Part shown: one piece after another, positions 9,586-16,838 of the stretch
Position numbering within the stretch: the stretch's first letter is position 1
Layout of the letters: every line of letters begins with the position of its first letter
Source of the DNA: Paludibacteraceae bacterium
GTDB taxonomy: Bacteria; Bacteroidota; Bacteroidia; Bacteroidales; Paludibacteraceae
Reading direction: 5' to 3'
Length of the DNA: 64,000 nucleotides
Assembly: GCA_016285885.1 (NCBI GenBank)
Contig: JAEERP010000001.1
Span: 372,001-436,000, forward strand
Made by a program: the position numbers and the translations under genes
The notes under the pieces: generated by a model
Seen by the model: the letters and a program-made list of their open reading frames with translations, nothing else
What the model was told of the DNA's origin: nothing
The model's database searches: none

Positions 9586-10599
9586 ATGAAATACATAAAG
9601 AAAATAGCAGGCGTAAAACATTTTTTCTTGCTGAAGGGTGAGGAAGTCATAGTGACCGCTCACAACATACAGATAGGAGATTTGTTGCTTGACGCTGCCC
9701 CTGACGATGATATTTTTTGTGAAAATGATGTCTTAATAAAGAGAGAACATTTCAAAAAACAGTTCACTTTCAAGGATGGTAAATGGATTGAAGACCAGCC
9801 AAGATATGGTGGTAGCTTCCGTTACTTTAGCGAAAACCTATATTATTCTAGAGAATTCAACGAGGAAGAACATTTGATGAAGTACTCTATTCTCGAAAAC
9901 GGGGAAGAGACGTTGTTTGATATTGAGACAGAACGTTTAATACTACTTCATCAATATATTAAGCAACACTCTATATACATCTTCCCGGAGCTCAGTGAAC
10001 GAAGTTTATTGTTCTATACAAAGAATCTTCAGTTCCTCTGGAAATATCAAATTGATGAACCTGATGTGACGATTAACTTTCGAGGAGTAACAGTGGCAGG
10101 TGACAGCGTGGTTGTCGTTAAAAAACAACGTATTAAGGATAGTTTTGACTCTTTATATTCTGTGGAAGGATACAACATTCTGACTGGTAACAAGTTGTGG
10201 GAAATAAAGGACACACCGTTTTATCCTTGTTTCAATATCGGTCCTGACAATATGCTATACTCGATACATTATCAAGAGGACACTCTTTTTGTCGAAAAGA
10301 TTGATCCAGTTGATGGTGCGTTAACAAAACATGAAATAAAAAGTGGCGATTTCGACTCTCATACTAGGATATCCCCAAGCACGGCCGCTTTGTATGGAGA
10401 TAAATTATACTTTACTGACAATCGGTGGAAAAGCGCATGTTCTATAGGTGTGATTGATTTGAATACTTTAAAGTTGGAAGAGATGATGAAATTGGATACA
10501 CATGAAGGGGTGGATTCAACCATGCCTCCTCTTCTTACGGAAGATAAGGTCTATGTCTTCATGCGGTTGGCCGGGGAGTTGCATGTTTTTTGGAGATAG
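9586..10599 (+). CDS. Propeller-like protein of unknown function, paralog 3 of 3 (chimeric)
   Basis: A 337-residue paralog that reads as a chimera. Its leader and first half follow paralog 1 (KKIAGVKHFFLLKGEEVIVTA, DQPRYGGSF). From base 10057 to 10521 it appears identical to paralog 2 at 8950-9414, including synonymous positions, after which the two separate again (AACCATGCC against AACCCAGCC). Such a sharp block is the signature of recent gene conversion or unequal recombination. The fold is probably a propeller with no signal peptide, and the function is unknown. The final residues change from LHVLQR to LHVFWR. Confidence 0.75.
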   Translation: MKYIKKIAGVKHFFLLKGEEVIVTAHNIQIGDLLLDAAPDDDIFCENDVLIKREHFKKQFTFKDGKWIEDQPRYGGSFRYFSENLYYSREFNEEEHLMKYSILENGEETLFDIETERLILLHQYIKQHSIYIFPELSERSLLFYTKNLQFLWKYQIDEPDVTINFRGVTVAGDSVVVVKKQRIKDSFDSLYSVEGYNILTGNKLWEIKDTPFYPCFNIGPDNMLYSIHYQEDTLFVEKIDPVDGALTKHEIKSGDFDSHTRISPSTAALYGDKLYFTDNRWKSACSIGVIDLNTLKLEEMMKLDTHEGVDSTMPPLLTEDKVYVFMRLAGELHVFWR

Positions 10600-10643
10600 A
10601 TGGGGGGTGGTTGGGTGAAAGGCTTGAGTCGTTTTTAGAGCTA

Positions 10644-10693
10644 TTTTTTCGACATGTCAATAACTTGACATGTCGAAAAAAGATTTACCTTTG
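10644..10693 (+). promoter_or_regulatory. Promoter overlapped by a perfect palindromic operator
   Basis: TTTTTTCGACATGTCAA (10644-10660) and its exact reverse complement (10665-10681) are separated by TAAC, giving 17-base arms with no mismatch. The right arm supplies the -33 element (CTTG, 10664-10667), and TACCTTTG (10686-10693) is a perfect -7 element 22 bases downstream. A repressor bound to the palindrome would therefore block the promoter of the gene starting at 10725. A terminator is unlikely because the following gene begins so close and the -7 match is exact. Confidence 0.75.
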
Positions 10694-10724
10694 CGATCAA
10701 TAATAATTTTAAAATCTGTCTGAA

Positions 10725-11465
10725 ATGAAAATTTATCGTTTTGCTTTTTATTGGTTGGATACCTGGATCTTAGGAAATGTCATTCAGTTAGCGACACAAG
10801 ATTTCTGCAAGCGTTACTTGAACCGTAGTAATGACCCGTGTGGTCGTCAATATGACCAAATGACGCAAGCGGCACGTTCAGTACCAGCTAATATTGCAGA
10901 GGGCGGTTCCCGTCATTCCACTTCCAGAGAAACAGAGATGAAGCTTACCGATGTGGCAAGAGCAAGTTTAGCTGAGTTAGCAAATGATTATGTGAATTGG
11001 TTAATGTATCAGGAGCAAATCCCATGGTCAACACATTCTGATGATCACAAAAGGGTTACAGCCATTCAACTTGATCGCCCAGATTATAAGGATGATGTAC
11101 AACATCTCAGTTCCATTCATATTCTGAAACAAAAGCACAAGTTTGATGAATGGCTTAATTCAGGAGATTCCATCATTGCGGCAAATTGTCTCTTAGTCCT
11201 TTGTAACCGTCTGATCATGATGCTTCGTAAACAAATCGAGAATCTCCTCACCACCTTCTGCACCGAAGGCGGTTTCACCGAAAGCCTGACAGCCGAAAGG
11301 CTCGCCTACCGCACGGAACAGAGCATGCAGTCCAATGCGCCGGTATGCCCTAAGTGTGGCAAACCGATGATCAAGCGTATGGCTAAGAAGGGGGTGAATG
11401 CCGGAAAGGAGTTCTGGAGTTGCTCGGGATACCCCGATTGTAACGGGTCGCGGAAGACTGGATAG
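10725..11465 (+). CDS. Four-helix-bundle protein with C-terminal zinc ribbon
   Basis: A 246-residue protein. The first 130 or so residues match the four-helix-bundle family related to 23S rRNA intervening-sequence proteins (FCKRYLNRSNDPCGRQYDQM, ARSVPANIAEGGSRHSTSRE). The middle is helical. The last 40 residues form a topoisomerase-type C4 zinc ribbon (CPKCGKPM, then FWSCSGYPDC). Bacteroidetes carry such fusions, usually named four helix bundle suffix domain proteins, with no established role. The zinc ribbon suggests nucleic-acid binding. It is a single-gene unit controlled from a promoter embedded in a 17-base-arm palindrome. No regulator gene is adjacent, so autoregulation is possible but is inference. 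Confidence 0.85.
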   Translation: MKIYRFAFYWLDTWILGNVIQLATQDFCKRYLNRSNDPCGRQYDQMTQAARSVPANIAEGGSRHSTSRETEMKLTDVARASLAELANDYVNWLMYQEQIPWSTHSDDHKRVTAIQLDRPDYKDDVQHLSSIHILKQKHKFDEWLNSGDSIIAANCLLVLCNRLIMMLRKQIENLLTTFCTEGGFTESLTAERLAYRTEQSMQSNAPVCPKCGKPMIKRMAKKGVNAGKEFWSCSGYPDCNGSRKTG

Positions 11466-11655
11466 ATCGCCTATGCTTGTGGTTGCATGTTCCTTGCCGA
11501 CTGGCGATTCCAAAATTCATAATTCAAAATTGACTACGTCGAACTGACGTTTCATAATTCAAAATGACTAGTGTCATATGAAACGCCTCGTTTTGCCGAT
11601 ACAAGCAATTTTTATGTATTTGTGGCGGATTTTTTTAAGGTGATTTGCCGATAGC

Positions 11656-11784
11656 ATGGAATATATCTCAGTCATACAATTCGCCGAGAAGTTCGGTATT
11701 AGTGAGCGAACTGCCCCAGATACTTGCCTCACCGCTCAGGACAATTACGTGGCCATGCTTGACTATTTTAAGATCAGGCATTGA
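11656..11784 (+). pseudogene. Remnant of a helix-turn-helix gene (internal deletion)
   Basis: A 42-codon frame starting MEYISVIQFAEKFGISERTA and ending AMLDYFKIRH. The first 20 residues look like the start of the small HTH domain found at the N-terminus of Bacteroidales Fic-like or excisionase-like proteins (usually followed by RNYCA.GKI). After residue 20 the frame jumps to an unrelated-looking tail. I read this as the 5' end of a lost gene fused by deletion to the last codons of the same or another gene. Expression is unlikely. Confidence 0.45.
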
Positions 11785-11898
11785 TTTGACTGGTGACACA
11801 AACTAGTATTCTTTCCCCCCGAATTTCCGAACAATATTCTACCAACGACACGCCCCATTCCTCTGCCATATCTTCCTCACATGCTTTTCCCTGCATAA

Positions 11899-11931
11899 TT
11901 TGTATATGTCACAAAAAAACGTTTACCTTTG
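11899..11931 (+). promoter_or_regulatory. Promoter of the TonB/Fe-S operon
   Basis: TTTG (11899-11902) and TACCTTTG (11924-11931), 25 bases apart start to start, are a full match to the Bacteroidetes -33/-7 promoter. The predicted transcript begins about 45 bases before the receptor start. No Fur-like box is obvious. Confidence 0.7.
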
Positions 11932-11979
11932 TATGTCACACACACAATAAAAACAAATTATAATTCATAATTAAGTATA

Positions 11980-13908
11980 ATGTTCTTGAAGGCTTCTTCT
12001 GCTGCAATCATTTCGCTTGCTTGTATGGTTCCAAGTGTGGTTCTTGCGGACTCACAAAGTGATTCTCCATCTTCGACAGATTCTATTAGTCAGGTCTCGG
12101 TAATTGACGAGATAGTGGTGACCGGTACCCGTACTGGGGCTGATTCTCGCTTGCTGCCGATGACGGTGAGCGTCGTGGATGAAAACAGATTGATCGAACG
12201 TTGCGAACCGAATATACTGCCTACACTCACGCAGGATGTGCCCGGAATGTTTGTCACGCAGCGTGGTGTGCTGGGTTACGGCGTAAGCACGGGCGGAAGC
12301 GGTGGTGTCAAGATGCGTGGTATCGGCGGTTCGCCTAATACGGATGTGCTGGTCCTGATTGATGGATTGCCTCAATACGCAGGATTGTACGGTCATCCTG
12401 TGGCCGACAATTACCAAACGATGCTTGCGGAACGTGTGGAGGTGGTGCGTGGCCCCGCTTCTATGTACTACGGAAGTAACGCTATGGGTGGGGTCGTGAA
12501 TATTATCACGCACCAGCTGGAAAAGGATACGGTCATAACAAATATTCATGCGCAGGGTGGTTCATACAAAACCTTTGACGCAGGTGTCTCTAATCAATTC
12601 CGCAAACGCAAGTTCTCGTCTGCTGCCGGATTCAACTATTGCCGGACAGATGGCCACAGACCTAACATGGAGTTCCAAGAACACAACGGATTCTTGCGTC
12701 TCGGGTATGACTTTAGCGAACATTGGCGCCTTGGCGGATCGGGCAACATAGCCTATTTCTCCACACACAACCCTGGAACTGTCTCCGCACCTATCGAGGA
12801 GAGCCAGTTCGACATCCTTCGTGGCATGGCGGCTATTTCTCTGGAAAATAAATATTCGCAGAGTCGTTTCCCGACTTCGGGTGCTGTGCGTTTTTACTAC
12901 AATGGTGGTAAGCATGAGATCAACGATGGCCATGCTCATGGTGCACCCGCTCCGACGCAGGTCTATAACCATACCGACCTCATGACGGGTTTGAGCGCTT
13001 ACCAGGTGTTGAAGTTCTTCAAAGGTAATCGCACTACGTTTGGTTTTGATTATCAATATTTTGGCGGTCATGCATGGAATAGCCTAATCGCTAACGGTAA
13101 TGAGACCGACATCATCGATAAGAAGCAATCTGAAGTGGCTGGATACGTTGATTTCCACCAACGAATCGCCTCTTGGCTCGCCCTCGATGCGGGCATCCGT
13201 ATGGGGAACCACTCCGAGGCGGGCTTCAACTATGCGCCGCAAGGGGGTCTCTCCTTCATCCTGTGCCGTGACGCGGAGATTAAGGCGCTCGTTAGCCGTG
13301 GCTACCGAAACCCTACCATCAGGGAACTTTACATGTACAAGCCGGCCAACAAGGAGTTGAACCCTGTTAGCCTTTGGAATTATGAACTCTCATACCGTCA
13401 CTTCCTGATCCAGCGTCGTATGCGCTTAGGTATCAACGTCTTCTATCTACATTCTGACGATAATATTGAGACGCAGATGGTCAACGGACGCCCGCTCAAT
13501 GTGAACACGGGTGAGCTGAAGAACACTGGTTTCGAGGCGGAGGTGAACTATCGCATCTGGCGTGGTTTGCACGTTGGCACGAACTACTCTTTCCTGCACA
13601 TGGAAAACCCTACGCTCGCCGCACCGGAACATAAGTTCAATTTGTCGGTCGGATACCATCATGACCGTTTCCGTGTTGGCTCTTCATTGCAATGTATTTC
13701 AGGACTCTATACGGCCCTCGCCACAAAAGATACGCCTGCCGTCACGGAGAGCTTCGTGTTGTGGAACGCCAACGCCTCCGTGCGTATTTGGCGCGAGTTG
13801 TGGGCGAACGTGAAGGCGGACAACCTCCTTGGCCAGGAGTACGAAATCAATGCGGGCTTCCCAATGCCTAAAACGACGGTCATGGCTGGCTTTAATTGGA
13901 CATTCTAA
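11980..13908 (+). CDS. TonB-dependent outer-membrane receptor
   Basis: A 642-residue receptor. An N-terminal signal peptide (FLKASSAAIISLACMVPS..VVLA) is followed by a TonB-box-like stretch (DEIVVTGTR), the plug domain (DVPGMFVTQRGVLGYG, VLVLIDGLPQYAG, ERVEVVRGPASMYYGSNAMG) and a 22-strand-type barrel ending in aromatic F (FNWTF). It is shorter than SusC-type proteins and lacks their carboxypeptidase-like N-terminal domain, so it belongs to the siderophore/cobalamin/metal class. It leads an operon of Fe-S and Tat-dependent proteins (12 bases to the next gene), so the substrate may be a metal complex or redox cofactor. That is inference. Confidence 0.93.
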   Translation: MFLKASSAAIISLACMVPSVVLADSQSDSPSSTDSISQVSVIDEIVVTGTRTGADSRLLPMTVSVVDENRLIERCEPNILPTLTQDVPGMFVTQRGVLGYGVSTGGSGGVKMRGIGGSPNTDVLVLIDGLPQYAGLYGHPVADNYQTMLAERVEVVRGPASMYYGSNAMGGVVNIITHQLEKDTVITNIHAQGGSYKTFDAGVSNQFRKRKFSSAAGFNYCRTDGHRPNMEFQEHNGFLRLGYDFSEHWRLGGSGNIAYFSTHNPGTVSAPIEESQFDILRGMAAISLENKYSQSRFPTSGAVRFYYNGGKHEINDGHAHGAPAPTQVYNHTDLMTGLSAYQVLKFFKGNRTTFGFDYQYFGGHAWNSLIANGNETDIIDKKQSEVAGYVDFHQRIASWLALDAGIRMGNHSEAGFNYAPQGGLSFILCRDAEIKALVSRGYRNPTIRELYMYKPANKELNPVSLWNYELSYRHFLIQRRMRLGINVFYLHSDDNIETQMVNGRPLNVNTGELKNTGFEAEVNYRIWRGLHVGTNYSFLHMENPTLAAPEHKFNLSVGYHHDRFRVGSSLQCISGLYTALATKDTPAVTESFVLWNANASVRIWRELWANVKADNLLGQEYEINAGFPMPKTTVMAGFNWTF

Positions 13909-13920
13909 TACTTCATATGC

Positions 13921-15327
13921 ATGAAACGTATATTTATTTTCATCTTCAGCTTAATCGCTCTATGTGGCTGTAAGAGCAATCAGCAGGAAGAGTCTTCTTC
14001 CGTGAATAACGATAACAATGTGTTGCGGGAAGATGCGCCAACCGTCTATATGACGCAGGAGATATCACCCGCGGCGTTGGTGCGCATCTATGAAGCCCTG
14101 GGTAGACCTGCGACGGGTAGGGTGGCCGTGAAGATCTCGACGGGTGAGTCGGGTGGCCATAATTACCTGCAACCCAAGCTTATCCAGCAATTGGTGAATA
14201 GTGTGAACGGCACGTTGGTGGAGTGCAACACCGCCTATGGTGGCAGTCGCGCCAATCCCGAGAAACATTGGCAGACCATACGTGAACATGGGTTCCTGGA
14301 TATCGCCAAGGTGGACCTTATGGACGAGGAGGGTGATTTCACCATTCCAGTCTCGGATTCCACATGGATTCACTACGACCGTGTCGGCACGCACCTGAAG
14401 AATTATGATTTCATGATCAACCTTGCCCACTTCAAAGGTCATGCGATGGGCGGTTTCGGTGGTGTGCTGAAGAACCAGTCGATTGGTGTCGCATCGTCTG
14501 CGGGTAAGGCCTACATCCACACCGCGGGTTACACGGAGAATGTGGACGAGCTTTGGTCGCACGTGGAGAATCAGGATGGATTCCTTGAGTCTATGGCTGC
14601 GGCGGCACAGGCGGTGCACAATTACTTCGGCAAGGGTGAGCGGATCCTCTATATCAATGTGATGAATAACCTTTCGGTCGATTGTGATTGCGACGCGCAT
14701 CCTGCCGACCCTGAAATGGACAACATCGGTATCCTCGCTTCCCTCGATCCTGTGGCGCTCGACCAGGCTTGCGTGGATTTGGTCTTCAACTATCCTTCCC
14801 AAGAGAAGGACGACGCTTCCGCCCTTATCGAACGCATCAATTCCCGCCATGGCATCCATACGATTGAACATGCGGAGAAGATCGGGCTCGGTTCCCGTCA
14901 ATACAAACTTGTCAGCATAGATGCTGATGAGATGCTTAAGACATTGAATGATAATAAACTCAGTCTGTTGGTGCGCAATCATGGCGTCACTACCCAGCAC
15001 GGCCAGCGTGGGGTGCATGACCTCCTCGAACTGATCCAAAACGAACCTAACCGATTGAAGGGTGCGGTGTGCGCCGACAAGATCATCGGCAAAGCGGCGG
15101 CGGCCCTGATGGTGGTCGGCGGTGTGAAAGAGGTTCGCACGAACATTATCTGCGAAGAGGGAAAGGAACTGTTGGAGCAGAACGGTGTCAAAATCGTGGC
15201 GGATGAGGTGGTGCCGATGATCCTCAATCGTGACCGCTCTGGTCAATGCCCGATCGACTCTAAGCTGAACGAGGCTCAAACAGCCAGCGAGTGTGTGGAG
15301 ATATTAAAGAACATGCCTAAAAAATAA
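13921..15327 (+). CDS. DUF362-DUF1893 fusion lipoprotein
   Basis: A 468-residue predicted lipoprotein (signal peptide with lipobox LCGC at residues 15-18). Residues about 50-300 match DUF362 (RVAVKISTGESGGHNY, NLAHFKGHAMGGFGGVLKN, LDPVALDQACVDL). Residues about 335-460 match DUF1893, a cytidine-deaminase-like fold (GVHDLLELIQ, GAVCADKIIGKAAAALMV, DEVVPMILNRDRSGQCP). DUF362 proteins are often cytoplasmic and joined to ferredoxin domains. This one has no such cluster and is exported. It sits 12 bases after the receptor and 5 bases before the polyferredoxin gene, so a periplasmic partner of that protein is likely. No reaction can be assigned. Confidence 0.85.
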   Translation: MKRIFIFIFSLIALCGCKSNQQEESSSVNNDNNVLREDAPTVYMTQEISPAALVRIYEALGRPATGRVAVKISTGESGGHNYLQPKLIQQLVNSVNGTLVECNTAYGGSRANPEKHWQTIREHGFLDIAKVDLMDEEGDFTIPVSDSTWIHYDRVGTHLKNYDFMINLAHFKGHAMGGFGGVLKNQSIGVASSAGKAYIHTAGYTENVDELWSHVENQDGFLESMAAAAQAVHNYFGKGERILYINVMNNLSVDCDCDAHPADPEMDNIGILASLDPVALDQACVDLVFNYPSQEKDDASALIERINSRHGIHTIEHAEKIGLGSRQYKLVSIDADEMLKTLNDNKLSLLVRNHGVTTQHGQRGVHDLLELIQNEPNRLKGAVCADKIIGKAAAALMVVGGVKEVRTNIICEEGKELLEQNGVKIVADEVVPMILNRDRSGQCPIDSKLNEAQTASECVEILKNMPKK

Positions 15328-15332
15328 GTAAA

Positions 15333-16811
15333 ATGTTACGTAAGATTCGTATTGTCGCCGCTCTCTTCTTTTTCTTGGCGGTGACGCTTCTCTTCCTCGG
15401 TGTGGGGTGGAATTTCAACTTATGGTTCGGCTGGGTGGCGAAGGTTCAGTTCCTGCCGGCCCTGTTGGCCCTGAATGTAGTTGTCCTGATCGGGCTTATC
15501 CTTCTCACCCTTGTGTGCGGAAGAATCTATTGCAGTGTGATCTGTCCGCTGGGTGTCATGCAGGACTTGTTCGCTTGGCTAGGAAAAAAGCAGAAGAAAA
15601 ACCGTTATTTCCACTCTCCAGAGAAGAAATGGTTGCGCTATCCGGTGCTCGCCCTATTCGTGGTGTGCCTGATCGTTGGTTTTGCGCCTGTCACGACAAT
15701 GCTCGCGCCTTATTCCTCATACGGTAGGATCATCAACTCGCTATTCCGCCCGCTCTACGATATGTTGGGCAATGTGTTGGCCGCTAGGGAGACCGACAGC
15801 TATATGTTCACCGAGGTGCAGATCTGGATGCGCAGTGTGACGACCTTCGTTGTGGCGCTGCTTTCGCTCCTGGTGCTGGGTTTCCTTGCCTGGCGGAATG
15901 GTAGGACGTACTGCAACACCATCTGTCCGGTGGGCACCATCCTCAGCTTCTTTGCACGTTTCTCCCTCTTCCGCATACAGCTCGATAAGGATAAGTGCAG
16001 GAACTGTTCCCTATGCGAAAAGAACTGTAAGGCGTCCGCCATCGATTTCAAGGCGGGCACGGTGGACTATACCCGTTGCGTCACATGTGGTAACTGCACA
16101 GCTGCCTGCAAATTCGATGCCTTGCACTATCGCTTGGCTCCATCATCCAAGAAACTGACGAAGCAGGACGGTACGCAGCCGGACAACTCGCGCCGCGCGT
16201 TCCTGACAGGTACGGCAGTGGCAATCAGTACAGCGGCGATGGCAGAGGCGAAAATCAAGGTGGACGGTGGCTTGGCGGTGATAGAGGACAAGCAAGCGCC
16301 TCACCGTGTCACACCCATCACACCTCCCGGCTCCATCTCTGCCCGCAATATGCAGAAGCATTGCACGGCCTGCCAATTGTGCGTCAGTGCCTGCCCTAAC
16401 GATGTGTTGCGTCCATCCTCGGACCCTCTGCGGCTGATGCAGCCAGAGATGTCGTTCGAGCGAGGCTATTGCCGTCCTGAGTGTACACGATGCTCCAATG
16501 TCTGTCCGACGGGAGCCATAAAGCCTATTACCCGTGAGGATAAGACCGCCATCCACGTCGGTCATGCGGTATGGATTGAGAAGAATTGCATCCCGGTTGT
16601 CAACAATGATCCGTGCGGTGCTTGTGCGCGCCATTGCCCGGCTGGTGCGATCCAGATGGTGGACTACACCACTGCGGATGGTCGTCATGTGCAGGTGCCA
16701 GCCGTCGATGCGGAACGATGCATCGGATGTGGCAAGTGTGAGAACCTTTGCCCGTCCCGCCCATTCAGTGCGATCTATGTGGAAGGCAATCTGTCGCATC
16801 ATATCAGTTAA
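15333..16811 (+). CDS. Membrane polyferredoxin, NapH-like half fused to a ferredoxin half with internal Tat-like signal
   Basis: A 492-residue protein. The first 210 residues carry several membrane segments and the paired NapH/NosR motifs CGRIYCSVICPLG and RTYCNTICPVG. Two ferredoxin motifs follow (CRNCSLCEKNC, CVTCGNCTAAC). At residues 286-308 a twin-arginine-like segment appears (SRRAFLTGTAVAISTAAMA), then more clusters: CTACQLCVSACP, CTRCSNVCP, CGACARHCP and CIGCGKCENLCP. The layout equals a NapH-type quinol-linked electron carrier followed by a NapG-type Tat-exported ferredoxin. It could pass electrons from menaquinol across the membrane to the neighbouring exported oxidoreductase. The partner and direction are inferred. 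Confidence 0.88.
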   Translation: MLRKIRIVAALFFFLAVTLLFLGVGWNFNLWFGWVAKVQFLPALLALNVVVLIGLILLTLVCGRIYCSVICPLGVMQDLFAWLGKKQKKNRYFHSPEKKWLRYPVLALFVVCLIVGFAPVTTMLAPYSSYGRIINSLFRPLYDMLGNVLAARETDSYMFTEVQIWMRSVTTFVVALLSLLVLGFLAWRNGRTYCNTICPVGTILSFFARFSLFRIQLDKDKCRNCSLCEKNCKASAIDFKAGTVDYTRCVTCGNCTAACKFDALHYRLAPSSKKLTKQDGTQPDNSRRAFLTGTAVAISTAAMAEAKIKVDGGLAVIEDKQAPHRVTPITPPGSISARNMQKHCTACQLCVSACPNDVLRPSSDPLRLMQPEMSFERGYCRPECTRCSNVCPTGAIKPITREDKTAIHVGHAVWIEKNCIPVVNNDPCGACARHCPAGAIQMVDYTTADGRHVQVPAVDAERCIGCGKCENLCPSRPFSAIYVEGNLSHHIS

Positions 16812-16838
16812 TCCCCAACCATTGAAATTGTATAGATT

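Larger units (their letters stand above)
11466..11979. other. Gene-poor spacer with repeats and a gene remnant
   Basis: 514 bases without an intact gene. It contains a 15-base direct repeat TTCATAATTCAAAAT (11516-11530 and 11551-11565), a 42-codon fragment described separately (11656-11784), and the promoter of the TonB-receptor operon near its right end. The rest shows nothing I can name. Confidence 0.6.

Noticed and set aside
10644-10681. Palindrome as a rho-independent terminator for paralog 3
   Set aside because: Flanking A/T tracts would allow it, but the right arm holds the -33 element of an exact -7 promoter, and an operator explains the symmetry better. Dual use cannot be excluded.
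11516-11565. TTCATAATTCAAAAT direct repeats as a CRISPR-like or attachment site
   Set aside because: Only two AT-rich copies with unrelated spacing; this type of sequence is common in Bacteroidales spacers.
14065-15279. 404-codon open frame on the minus strand
   Set aside because: Antisense shadow of the DUF362-DUF1893 gene; histidine/isoleucine-rich without any domain.
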